This document shows, one piece after another, positions 23,578 to 35,303 of a stretch of DNA of 64,000 nt. Positions within the stretch are counted from its first letter, which is position 1. Each line of letters opens with the position of its first letter. The stretch comes from Paraspadella gotoi (Eukaryota > Chaetognatha). Under the pieces are notes generated by a model that was given only the letters and a program-made list of their open reading frames with translations, had not been told where the DNA came from and searched no databases. The position numbers and the translations under genes are program-made. The DNA lies in assembly GCA_051294375.1 (NCBI GenBank), contig CM119264.1, positions 14,410,682 through 14,474,681 on the forward strand, written 5' to 3'.

Positions 23578-26387
23578 ATGGGGCTTCTGCTAAGATTGGC
23601 CTCTCTACTTCTTGTCGGTCTGATTGCGTCCACAGCAATGGGGCTTAGATGCTGGGGACCAGCGCCCAACATTTTGGAATTAAAGTCATGCTCGGTGAAT
23701 AACAATGAAATGTATTTTTAATCATTGGCGTTGGATGCATACCCTGAAATTGAATAAATCGTTGTAGATCATAGGCGTACGATGGATTCCCTTAGAGTGT
23801 AGGTGACCCCGTTAAGCCTATATATTAGGGATTGGCTGAGTCGAAAGGCTATTTCTCAGGTCAAAAGGCCACGTAACCGATGCACGATGGCGAGATAAAC
23901 TTGGTCTACTTTTACTCAGTTACACTGCGGCGCCAAAAAAAGTAGCCACTTGTTTCACACCGAAAAAAAAATATATTGGATGACGTGGCTGAATTTCACA
24001 AAGATATATAAACATAAAACAAAGCTTATTGAAAGCTGAAGCGTTTGGTCCTAGTCCTATTAAAATCGAGCAAAGCGTTCGAAAGTTATAGGACCTCAAA
24101 ATTGATTGGTACAAAAAATCCAATAGGCAAAAATCCGCTCGTAATCATTGTTGTTGTATAGTCTTACTTAGGATTTAACATTTTCAATACTCCCTAGCTA
24201 GTAAGGCGGGCCAAAATTGAACACTTTTTATAACTTCTAGTTCTAACTTTTTAAATTAGTTTATTGGGTTGTTAGACTGAAGCTTGTAAATATTTATTAA
24301 TATATAACAAATGTCAAAATTTTTTTTTAATTTGATTTTTTAAGAACTATTTTTATAGAGCTTGAAAAGTTAAATGAAGTTAGTACTACAATTTTTTTAA
24401 AAAATTTTTACAATAAATTGGTTAAAAATAGAAAAAACCTTAAAAAATCATCATCATCATCATCATCATCATAAACTAAAAAAATTAAAAACCTTTATCT
24501 AACTTGTAAAGCTCTACCAAAATCTATTAAAAAATTTAAAAATTTTTAAAAAATTTAAACTTTATATAGTAATAAAATAATCTTTAAATGCTTCCGTGCG
24601 CTAATCAATAAAATAAATTTTAAAAATTATTTTTATTTTCATATTCTTTAACAGTTTTTGAGATAACTTCTAGTTTTCAAACCTGTTCCGGCCTACTACT
24701 AGCTAGTCTCTGAGGGTCTGAACAAAGCGATCGAAATTAAACATATTTTTCAGTCTTTAGGTGGTCCCAAAGTTGACACTTCAATCTGTATATCAATTAA
24801 ATGCCCGGAAAGATGGAGTTGAGGTACATGTCAATTAGTTATAACTTTAAATTTGCATTTTATTACATCTTGTTTAAGAACAACTTTTTAAGAAAGTTAC
24901 GTCCTCACACAATAAAAGTTGTTAATTTTTAAAAACAACTTTTTTCAAAGCGTACCAAGAAATTGTTTGGGCTCTCTTTAAACAGTATTCTTGCGGTCGC
25001 ACCAAGACGGTCAGTGGAATTTCACTGACTGGATGCGCACAGATTGTGGAATTTCAGGTTGCACCAATCTTGACTTCATAGGCGAAGGTAAGTCTTAGTT
25101 TAGACAAAACCATAAATTTTAAACTTTATATTGCGTTTTTGTAAATTTATATCTTTATTTACCTTTCCTGTTTCCTTTTCTTCAAATTTCAACTACATAC
25201 AGGAAGGTCCAGTTCTTTTGAGACTAACTGTAAAAAATCGTTTGGACGGGTAAATAAAAAGATAATCTTCTGAAAATTAGTACACTTGTAAAAAATTGTA
25301 ATGTCAATACAATCAATTAAAAAGATTTCCCTTCAGCAACCATAACCTTCTCCAAAGGTTCAGAGAAGGCGGCATATGCTTTTTCGACCGCGCCAGTTAA
25401 GAAAGCTATCATTTCTGTCACTATTCTTACTACTGTCAGAACGTCGACAGTTCTACAGGGATGCTTGGAACATTCTGCTTCCTAATCTTACATTTTCATT
25501 AATCAGGGGGATTGCAGTCAGAAAAACGGGGCGGCCAAAAGCTAGCAGTCACCATCCTTCATCTTGATTTTCAGCAAAATATATTAAAAATTTGTAAGGA
25601 AACGGCGCGAAGAATTTTGACATGTCACCCAAAAATATAGTATTAAATGTTGGATTTTTCAGATGTTTTTTTATATCTATTGAAAAAAAATTTAGCTTAG
25701 TTTCCAAATATAATCATTCGTTTCCTCTGTGGCGACGAACTCAACGACGCATATATGCCGCTGTTTGTACAGCCCCGCCCATTCAGAGACAACTACCGCC
25801 ACCAGAGACGAGGTTCCACTATCCCTCAGCGCCACGTTCGCGGAAACGTCAGTGCCAAGAAGAAAGTCCTTTGGACTTTTCGCGGGGGGCGGGGATGTGG
25901 CGACGAAGGTTTCGTCGGGGTTGACCCCAACTGGTCACTTTGTCGTGTGGTCGCGAGAGAAGCCGGTTAATAACCTCTCTCTTTCTCTCTCTCTTTTTCT
26001 CTCTCTTTTTCTCTATCTTTCTCTCTCTCTTTCTCTCTTCCTTAACCAGGGCCGCGCTCTCTTAGTTAGTATCATCTCAAACTCAATATCTTGTACATTG
26101 AACGTCTCTCTGTTTCCTTCTGTTAATAACCTGCCAATAAACATGTATTATGTTCCCCTACACCTCTATCATAAACCATTTTTTTGCTGTAAGAGCTGGA
26201 CCTCCCTGTACTATATTATTTTAAAAAAGTTTTAAGACAATCTAATGGTATATACTCTTGAATTTGATCAGAAACCGAATTTTGCTACTGCAATGACAAG
26301 GATTACTGCAACGGCGCTACGACTCCAGTGCCTTCTTTTTTCGGAATTATCGTCACCGTTTTTGTTTTCTATTTCGCCTTGGGATGA
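23578..26387 (+). CDS. Ly6/uPAR-type GPI-anchored protein, 3 exons
   Basis: Small secreted three-finger-fold protein expected on the outer face of the cell membrane through a GPI anchor. Exon 1, 23578-23694: signal peptide (LLLRLASLLLVGLIASTAMG) then LRCW, the usual Ly6 start. Exon 2, 24986-25087: YSCGRTKTVSGISLTGCA, then in another frame DCGISGCTNLDFIGE. Exon 3, 26272-26387: FCYCNDKDYCNGA, the classic CxC...DxCN end of the domain, followed by a hydrophobic tail (FFGIIVTVFVFYFALG) typical of GPI-signal peptides. Phases of exons 1 and 3 demand 103 bases in exon 2, but only 102 are present, so one base seems to be missing near 25030. This is either a sequencing error or a real frameshift. Ligand unknown. 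Confidence 0.75.
23923..24125 (-). mobile_element. Mariner-type non-autonomous element, one end
   Basis: Starts after a TA with CACTGCGGCGCCAAAAAAAG, and the following 200 bp are homologous to the reverse complement of the right end of the element at 57337-58196. The opposite end was not found, so this copy is truncated or diverged. It lies in intron 1 of the Ly6-like gene. Confidence 0.7.
24126..24985. other. Ly6 intron 1 remainder
   Basis: AT-rich intron sequence with a short (ATC)n tract at about 24448-24471. Nothing else recognised. Confidence 0.6.
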
Positions 26388-26438
26388 TAAGATTAAAAGT
26401 ATCGACACAAATTTTAAAGCCTGATTTTAATAATTATT

Positions 26439-28939
26439 TCATTTTGTACCGATTTGTGAAAGGAAAACAATTACCTCACTCTCAATAAAATTTACCAGTT
26501 TTTCTATGTAGATTTTAAAAAACTTACTTCTGGAAAGTAACTCTTTAAAGCAGGGATTGTCCAAAGAGACCGAATCGGTTACCGACATGGACGACGACGA
26601 AGAGTTAAGATTAGGCAACGAAGTAGATGACGGTTCAGGCTCCGATTCTGTGAGCAAAGTTTGTAGAATAACTAAAAATAAATTAAAGTTAAGTCTGAAG
26701 AGATTTTTTTTTTATTTTCATTTATTTATTTTATTTAATTATTTTTATTTATTTTTACCATGATGGAAGAAAAAATCTTCGCGGTTGGGAAAAATCGGTT
26801 AATTTCATTGTCAAATATATTTTTTGGCCGGTAAATAGGTTAGGTAATAAAAAAGAACCGGAAATTAGTATTTTTTTTGGACAACTCATTTTATTTTGCA
26901 TGGAACTCTTTTGTATTTTTTGTTGTACATAAATAAGACACCACGAAAATTTTTTTTCCACCATGGCGATGAAATCCACCAACCCAAAGGTCCATGGTTC
27001 AAGCCCGGTGGTCGCCAAGCAGTTAAGAGGGACGGGCCGCTTAACCTGCCTGTAACACAGCCTGATCCGAAGCTCAGGGACTGCTTATATTAAACGTTTC
27101 TGTCACTAACACACAACAATCATTACTGTCTCTTCAAGAGAAAATAAAAATATATTTCCTATATAAAAAAACAGTTATTGATTGATTGGCGAACCGGACG
27201 CCTCGAGTCCGAAAACCCGGCACACGTAAACCCCGGTCGAGACGTCTGCCCAAGCGACGACGCCGCCAAAACCCGCCGCGACGAAGAAGGAGCCGAGGAT
27301 CCAAAGCGTCACTCGACGTCGCGTCCAACTGTCGATTACGCGGAGAGGGTCGCGGAGTTCGAGCGTGTTAGCCTCGAGGGTGGGTTAGATTGGGGTGAGA
27401 GTGATTAGGTGGGTGAGTTTATAGTTGACGAGCTTCGGAGGGACGGGACCGTTCAAGGAAGTATAAAGGAGAACAGGATTTGTGGATTTGTATGGGTTAA
27501 ATCGCTACGAAGCTATTGAGAGCGTGAATCACTCTAAATACGACACGGTACAAGTTAACGTGGCGAAACCTACCCATGCAAAATTTTAGCATATTTCTTT
27601 ATCTGTGAGCCAATCTTGAAGCTGTATATTAATAATACCACACGCGTTTGGTTCAACCAAACCTTCTTTACTGTCACCATAAGCCTCACTTATCTACAAA
27701 AAAGAAAAATGAGTAAAAAAACAATAAAAAGCAGACTCAAGGTGGTAAAAATCTCTGACAAAATTTTATACTGCTTGATTTGTCCATTAAACAATACAGC
27801 TAAAAAATATTATAAATGATTATAATTATTATTATGATCCAGTATTTGATAATTTCGAATTAAGAAACAATAAGTTTTAGATCAATCAGTTTGAAAACTA
27901 AAATGACAATTTTTTTTTTCACTTTTTCAAGATTTGACTTTCTTTTTTTACTGTGTTCCTTATGTAATGCCGTAAAGAATAAGGAAGACATTTTGAGTGA
28001 GGTCATGTTATTGCAATCATGTGTGTATATTTTGAAACCNNNNNNNNNNNNNNNNNNNNNAACCCTCACGACCTAAAACGTCTTACCCTGAACTGAAGAT
28101 GCCACAAAAATACCAAAAATACAGAGAAGAAAAGTGTGGCAGGAAACAGAATTCCCGCGGAAATCTCGGCGAGAGAATGCCCTTCGGCGTCGACGTTGCC
28201 GACACCATCGTCCCGGACAATGTCGGCAATTCTAAGTCGCGACAAGATGAGACTTGTAAATCCTGACGAATAAGAATTTTCATCAAGCGAAGCAATTTTT
28301 TTTTTTTTTTTTTTTTGAAAATGGGTTTACTAAAATTTGATCTTTCTTTTTATTTTTCGATAATTATTTCCGTTCAAGGCTCAAACACGCAAAGTAAATT
28401 AAATTTAGTTTCATAACTAATTGACGCTCATAAATTTAAATAATTTTCTGACATTAAATCTCCTACCATGTAAGGAATTGAATTTCCGTCTATCAGCTTG
28501 CAATAAACTTACCCAAAAGGCAAGCAGTTGTCTCTACGAAAGATTTTATTCGAAGGACGAGAGCCTCGCCGGGAGAGAAGTAGACCAAAGGGTCGCTTTG
28601 GGGATGACAATGACGACCGACTGCAACGTCGAAATTTAGAATCAATGTAAATGATGATAAAGCGCCATGAAAATGTCCGAAAAAACATTACACGCATTTT
28701 ATCGGCAAAATAATGAATGCTTGCTGACAATACTTTCTTAAAACATCTATCATCTCTCAACTCTGAACCGTCTCTCATATCACAACCTTTTCTCTCTCAC
28801 CAGTTCGCAAAACGATCCATCGAAAGTACAGAGGAAATTTGAGGACGAAATGAAAGATCGACGCTACGACGAAGACGACCGCGGGAAGGAACCAGAATTT
28901 CGTCGCCTCGGCACAAAAATTCAAAGCAACGGAAACCAT
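26439..28939 (-). CDS. Small multi-pass membrane protein, 4-5 exons
   Basis: Family not recognised. Exons: 28801-28939 (ATG start), 28513-28620, 28087-28262, and probably 27175-27372; the first three are joined by GT-AG sites with matching phases. Exon 1: MVSVALNFCAEATKFW, then the membrane segment FLPAVVFVVASIFHFVL. Exon 2: a probable loop with two Cys (RHCHPQSDPLVYFSPGEA...TTAC). Exon 3: a segment ISAGILFPATLFFSVFLVFL. Exon 4: RDPLRVIDSWTRRRV, then TLWILGSFFVAAGFGGVVAW. It either stops at 27175 or splices by a weak GTTCGC donor to 26439-26647, a Ser-rich acidic tail ending in QIGTK. An N gap and 500 unmatched bases lie between exons 3 and 4, so an exon may be missing. About 200-270 residues with 3 or 4 membrane spans. 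Confidence 0.5.
26962..27092 (+). mobile_element. tRNA-derived SINE, family S1
   Basis: Contains a B-box-like GGTTCAAGCCCGGTGGTCG, then AAGAGGGACGGGCCGC and CTGATCCGAAGCTCAGGGAC. The same modules occur in the same order on the minus strand at 54845-55040. It lies between exon 4 and the possible last exon of the minus-strand membrane-protein gene. Confidence 0.75.
28040..28060. other. Assembly gap (21 N)
   Basis: Run of N inside copy 1 of the 6-kb duplication. Confidence 1.
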
Positions 28940-29270
28940 CCTTTAAGAAAAGGATATATATATATATCTAGATATATACAGTTTTAAAAATTAATTTCTT
29001 CCATCCTTTTTTTTTTTATTTATTTATTTATTTTTTTTTTTATTTTTTTTGCGCGAGAAAACAGAACGATGATTTGACGAAGAATTCAATTGCGTCGAAT
29101 GAGTTTATCGATGTAGGCGACAGACGCTACGACGATAGCGATGCCACGCCCCGCAACTCGGCTGCTCCGACAACAGCGCGGAAGCTGCGTCGTCGTCTTC
29201 GTTGTCGTAGTCGACGTCACCGTAGTCATCGGCCTCGTAGTTGAAGTCTTTGCTTTTAGTTTTACGCGTG

Positions 29271-29302
29271 TCCTTAACAAGAGAGGAGATTTGTAAGATT
29301 GT
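29271..29302. other. Junction of the two 6-kb copies
   Basis: Copy 1 ends after an acidic open stretch (29080-29290, minus) and copy 2 starts with the GTGGGGGCG word. Only about 30 bases separate them. The matching right flank of copy 2 (from 35304) differs. Confidence 0.7.
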
Positions 29303-29700
29303 GGGGGCGACCGACGGACCTGACAAAGTGAGTCGAATTTGCTGATTAGGCAAGAGTCCGACTAAAAATCTTGTGATAAAAATATGATAGGAATAGTCGT
29401 CTTAGGGCCTTCAGACGCTTGAGACTGGTCGGGAATTATGCAGGATCGCCCTCCTTTATGGTTCTGCGCCTTGAAATTGTCGGAACTCAGGTCTTGTACT
29501 CAACCGCCCGTCGGAATTGTAAGTCTTAAGAAGTTACTAAAAAAAGGGTAGGATTCAGAATTTCAAAGCTTCTCTGTTGCGACGAAAACAGAGAGATCGA
29601 ATAGGAAAAGCATCTTTGTAAGTATTTGATATTTTTCTAGAGTGTTGTGTCAAGATATCCCATAAGTATATTCCTATGAAATCAAATTAGGCTTAACGCA

Positions 29701-32700
29701 ATGGGGCTTGCTGCTAAAGATTGGCCGTCTCTTACTTCTTGTCGGTCTGATGTGCGTCCACAGGAATGGGGCTTAGATGCTGGACAGCGCCCAATCATTT
29801 TGGAATTAAAGTCATGCTCGGGTGAAATGAGACAATGAATGTAATTTTAAATCATTGGGTTGGATGCATACCCTGGAAATTGAATAAATCGTTGTAGATC
29901 ATAGGGCGTACGATGGATTCCTAAGAAGTGTAGTGTCCGAGCCGTTAGAGCCCTATAAGTATTAGGGATTGGCTGAGTCGAAAGGCTATTTGCGTTCTGC
30001 AGGGTCAAAAGGCCAACGTAACCGATGCAGGCGATGGGCGAGATAAACTGGTCTACTTTTTACATGCAGTTACTGCGGCGCCAAATAAGTAGCCACTTGC
30101 TTTCAACACCGAAAAAAAATATATTGGGATGAACGTGGCTGAATTTACAAAAGATATAAAACATAAAAACAAAGCTTATTGGAAAGCTGAAGCGTTGTTG
30201 GTCCTCAGTCCTATTAAAATCGAGCAAAGCGTTCGAAAGTATAGGACCGTCAAATTGATTGGTACAAAAATCCAATTAGGCAAAAATCCGCGTCGTAAGT
30301 CATTGTGTGGTTGTATAGTCTTACTTAGGATTTCAACATTTTCAATGACTCCGCCTAGCTTAGTAAAGGCGGGGCCTAAAAATTGAACACTTTTTTATAA
30401 CTTCTGCTAGTTGCTAACTTATTAAATTAGTTTATTGGGCTTTGTGTAGAGCTGAACTTGTAATATTTTATTAATATAATAACAAAATGTCAAATTTTTT
30501 TAATTTGATAATTTTTTAAGAAGCGTATTTTTATAGAGCTTGGGAAAAGTTAAATGAAAGTTAGTACTTACAATTTGTTTAAGAATTTTTAAGCAATAAA
30601 TTGGTTAAAAATAGAAAAAAAACCTGTAAAAAATCATGCACAGAATCCATCAATCATCGAATAGAAACTAAAAAAGATGTAAAAACCCTTTATCGTAACG
30701 TTGGTAAAGCTCTACAGAATCTATTAAAATAAAATGTTAAAAAATTTTTTTTAAAAAATTTAAACTTTATATAGGTAATAAAATAATCTTTAAATGCTTC
30801 CGTGCGCTGAGATCAAATAAAATGAATTTTAAAAATTATTTTTATCTTTCAATCATTCTTTAAGCAGTTCTTTGAGATAACTTCTAGTTTTAGCCCTGTT
30901 CCGGCTACTTGGCTAGTCTCGTTGAGGGGTCTGAAACCAGAAGCCGAAATCGAAAATTAAACGATATTTTTGTCAGTCTTTAGGTGGTCCCAAAGTTGAC
31001 CACTGTCAATCTGTATATCAATTAAGATGGCCGGAAGAAAGATGGAGTTGAGTACATGTCAATTTAGTTATAATTTTATGTTGCATTTTATTACATCTTA
31101 AAGGTTTTAAGGAAACAACATTTTTAAGAAAGTTACGTCCTCAGCAGGCAATAAAAGGTTGTTAATTTTTTAAAAACAAGCTTTTTTCAAACGTACCAAG
31201 AAATTGTTTGGCTCTCTTTAAAGACAGTATTCTTGCGGTCGCACCAAAGACGGTCAGTGGAATGTTCACTGACTGGATGCGCGAACAGATTGGGAATTGC
31301 AGGTTGCAGCGCAATCTTGCTTCATAGGCGAAGTAAGTCTTAGTTTAGACAAAAGCCATAAATTTTAAAACTTTATATTGCCGTTTTGTTGTAGAATTTA
31401 TATCTTTTTATTTACCTTTCCTGGTTTCTTTTCTTGCAAATTTCAACTAGCCATACAGGAAGGTCGCAGTGTCTTTGAGACTAACTGTAAAAATCGTTTG
31501 GACGGGTAAATAAAAAGATAATCTTCGTGAAATTAAGTACACTTGGTAAAAAATTGTAATGTCAATACAATCAATTAAAAAAGATTTTCCTTCAGCAACG
31601 CATAAATAACCTTCCCAAAGGTTCGAGAGAAGGCGGCTATGAAACTGCGTTTTTCGACCGCGCAGTTAAGAAGGCTATCATGTTTCCTGTCACTATTCTT
31701 ACTACTGTCAGAACGTCGACAGTTCTAGGCAGGGGGATGCTTGGAACATTCTGCTTCTATCTTACATTTTCATTAATGCAGTGGGGATTGCAGTCAGAGA
31801 AAACGGGGCGGCCAAAAAGCTATGGCAGTCACGCAATCCTTCATCTTGATTTTCAGCAAAATATATTAAAAATTTGTGAAGGAAAGCGGCGCGAGAGATT
31901 TTGACATGTCACCCAAAAATATAGTGATTAAGATTTGGATTTTCAGGATGGTTTTTTATATCGTAGTTGAAAAACAAGTTTAGGCTTAGTGTTCCAAGAT
32001 TTAAGTCATAGTCGTTTTCCTCTGGTGGCCGACGAACTCAGACGACGCATAATGCCGCTGTGTTTGACAGGCCCGCCCATTCAGAGACAACAGTACCGCC
32101 ACCAGCAGAGACGAGGTTCCAGCTGATGCCTCAGCGCGCACCTTTCCGGCGGAAGACCGTCAGTGCCAAGAGAGAGAGCTCCTTTGAGCTTTTTCGAGGG
32201 GGGCGGGATTGGCGCGAAGTTTTCGTCGGGGTTGACCCCAACTGGTCACTGTTTCGGTGTGTCGGCGAGAGAAGCCCGGTTAATAACTCGTCTCCTGCTT
32301 CTCTCTCTCTTGTTCTCTCTCTTTCTTTTTTGCTCTATCTTCTCTCTGCTCTTTCTTCTCTCGTTGCCTAACCAGGCCCGCGCTCTGTTCTTTCATGTTT
32401 AGTATCATCGTCAAACTCAATATGCTTGTACATTGAACCGTCTCTTCTCTGTTTCCTTTGTTAATAACCTGCCAGATAAACATGTATTATGTTCCTACAT
32501 CGGTCTATCATAGAACCAGTTGTTGCTGTAAGAGCTGGCCTCGCCTGTACTATATTATTTTAAAAAGTTTGAAGACAATCTAATGGTATATACTCTCTTG
32601 AATTTGATCAGGAAAGCCCGAATTTGCTAGACTGCATGACAAGGATTACTGCAACGGCGCATACGACTCCAGTGCCTTCTTTTTTTCGGAATTGATCGTC

Positions 32701-32745
32701 AACCGGTTTTTTTGTTTTCTATTTCGCCTTGGGATGAATAAGGAG
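29701..32745 (+). pseudogene. Copy 2 of the Ly6-like gene, frame-broken
   Basis: The ATG context ACGCAATGGGGCTT and all three exons can be followed (exon 2 near 31223, exon 3 near 32615), but inserted bases break every exon. The exon 3 words GACAAGGATTACTGCAACGG are still exact. Probably the same gene seen through sequencing noise rather than a true pseudogene. Confidence 0.75.
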
Positions 32746-32794
32746 TTAAAAGTAATCGACACAAATTTAAAGGGCCATGATTTAAATATATTTT

Positions 32795-34965
32795 TTTTTT
32801 GTACCCGATTTGTGAAGGAAAGACATTACCGGTCAGCTCTCTAATAAGAATTTTACTCAGTTTTTTCTATTAGATTTTAAAACTTACGTCTGGAAAGTAC
32901 CTTTTAAAGCAGGAGATTGTCCAAGACCGAATCGGTTACCCGACGATGGACGACGACGAAGAGTTAAAGATTAGGCAACAGAGTAGATGAACGGTTCAGG
33001 CTCGATTGCTGTGAGCAAAGTTTGTTAGAATAATAAAATAAATTAAGAGTTACAAGTTCTGAAAGAGATTGTTTTTTGATTTCATTTATTTATTTTTTTA
33101 ATTATTTTATTTATTGTTACCATGATGGAAGAAAAATGCTTCGCGGTTGGGAAAAATCGTGTAATTTCATCTGTGCAAATATATTTTTTGCCGGTAATAG
33201 GTTAGTAATAAAGAAAGACCGGAGAATTTAGTATTTTTTGGACAACCGATGGTCATTTTGATTTTGGCATGGAACTCTTTTGTATTTTTTGTTTGTATCA
33301 GTAATAAGACATACACTAAAATTTTTTTCCACCATGCGATGAAATATCCACCAATCCGATCCAGATAGGTGCCATGGTTCACACCCGGTGGTCGGCCAAG
33401 CAGTTAAGAGGGACGGGCAGCAACCTGCACTGTAGACACAGCCTGATCCGAAGCTCAGGGACTGCTGTAGTATTGAACGGATTTCTTTCTGCGCACGAAG
33501 CTCAGCAACAATCTGTACTGTCCTCTTCGCAAGATAAATAAAAATATATTTGTCCGTATGAAAGAAAATAGTATTGAATTGATTGGCGAAACCGAACGCC
33601 TCGAGTCTCCGAGACCGGACACGATGAAAGCCGAGACGCGGTCGAGAGGCGTCTGCCCAGCGACGGAACGCCTGTCCGAAACCGCGCCGCGACGAAGAAG
33701 AGGAGCCGAGGAATGCCAAGAGCGTACTCCGACGTCGCGTACAACTGGTCCGATGTTACGCGGAGAGGTCCGGGGAGCTTTCGAATGGCGTGTTAGCCTC
33801 GGAGGTGGGTTAGAGTGGGGTGAGAGTGATTAGGGTGGGTGGAGTTTAATAGGTTTGGGCGTTGACGACCTCGGAGGGCGGGACCGTTCAAGGGAAGTAT
33901 GAAAGGAGGAAGCAGGGATGTTGTGGGATTTGTATGGGTTAATTCGCTAGCGAAGCTGTTGAGAGCGTGAAAATCACTCTAGAATACAGGGATAGACCCT
34001 CATCGAGCCTAAAACGTCCTTACCCTGAACTGGAAGATGCCGACACAAATACCAAAAATACAGAGAAGAAAGGTGTGGCAGGAAACAGAATTTCTCAGTC
34101 GGAATCTCGGAGAGTGAGAAGGTCGTTTTTTCGGCGTCGGACGTTGCCGAGCAGGATCCATCGTCCCTGACACGTGCGGCAATTCTAAGGTTCGCGACAA
34201 GAATGAGACTTGTAAATCCTGAACGAATAAAGAATTTTCATACAGCGAAGCGGCAGATCTTTTTTTTTTTTTTTTTTTTTGAAAATGGGTTGTACTAAAA
34301 TGATGCTTTCTTTTAGTTTTCGGATAATTCAGTGTTCGCGTTCAAGGGCTCAGAACACCAAAGTTATTTAATTGTAGTTTCATGAACTAATTGACGCTGC
34401 ATGAAATTTGAAATAATTTTTCTGGACATTAATCTCGCTACCATGTAAGGAGATATTGAATTTCCTGTCTAGTGCAGCTTGGCAATAAACTTGACGCGCC
34501 GAGAAAGCAGAGCAGTTGTCGCTAACGAAGAGAGTTGTATTCGAAGGACGAGAGGCGCTGCGCCGGGAGAGAGTAGACCAAAGGGTCGCTTTGGGGATGA
34601 CGAAATGACGACCGACTGGCAACGTCGAAAATTGTTAGAATCAATGTAAAATGATGAAATAAAGCGCCATGAAATGTCCGAAAACACTGACAAGCAGAAC
34701 GCATTTTAATCGCAATAATGAATGCTTGCTGACAATAACTTCTAACATTCCTATCATCTCTCCTCTTAAACCAGTCTCTCATAGTCACAACCTTTTCCTC
34801 TCTTCACCAGTTCGCCAAAACGTCCATCGAAAGTGAGAGGGAATTGAGGACCGAATGAAAGATGTCGACCGCCTACGGACGCAGAGTACGACTCGCGGGA
34901 AGGACAGAATTTGGTCGCCGTCGGCACGAAAATTTCAAAAGCTAACGGAAACCATCCTTTAAGAA
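32795..34965 (-). pseudogene. Copy 2 of the multi-pass membrane gene, frame-broken
   Basis: All exons of the 26439-28939 gene are recognisable here in the same order, with extra bases throughout. It lacks the 500 bp and the N gap found between exons 3 and 4 in copy 1. Confidence 0.7.
33345..33478 (+). mobile_element. SINE family S1, copy within duplication 2
   Basis: Counterpart of 26962-27092, carried along in the 6-kb duplicate, with extra bases. Confidence 0.7.
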
Positions 34966-35303
34966 AGGATAAGTATATTATATTATATCTAGAATATATT
35001 ACAGTTTTAAAAAATTAATGGTTCTTCCATCCTTTTTTTTTTTATTTATTTATTTATTTTTTTTTTTATTGTTTTGCCGCGAGGAAAAACAGAAGACGAT
35101 GGATTTGACGAAGAATTGCAATTGCGTCGAATGAGTTTTATCGATGGTAGGCACAGACGCTAGCGACGATAGCGGATGCCACGCGCCCGCAACTCGCTGC
35201 TCCGACACAGCGCGGAAGCTTGCGTCCGTCGTCTCGTTGTCGTAGTGACGTCACGCGTAGTCAGCTCGTAGTTGAAGTCTTTGGCTTAGTTTTACGAGGT
35301 CTT

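Larger units (their letters stand above)
23205..29270. repeat. 6-kb direct duplication, copy 1 (cleaner)
   Basis: Contains the Ly6-like gene, the multi-pass membrane-protein gene, a SINE and a mariner-type terminal segment. It starts with GTGGGGGCGGACCGACGGAC, and the same start recurs at about 29303. About 500 bp at 27545-28060, including an N gap, has no counterpart in copy 2. Confidence 0.93.
29300..35303. repeat. 6-kb direct duplication, copy 2 (insertion-riddled)
   Basis: Follows copy 1 base for base but with a single extra base every 10-20 positions, often G or C, in exons, introns and repeats alike. For example GATCGCCCTCCTTTATTTCT in copy 1 reads GATCGCCCTCCTTTATGGTT here. Such an even, insertion-dominated spectrum is typical of uncorrected single-molecule reads used to fill a gap, rather than of decay. 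Confidence 0.9.

Noticed and set aside
27178-27408. Plus-strand open frame IDWRTGRLESENPAHVNPGR and following
   Set aside because: It is the shadow of minus-strand exon 4 of the multi-pass membrane gene, which shows a clean membrane segment in another frame.
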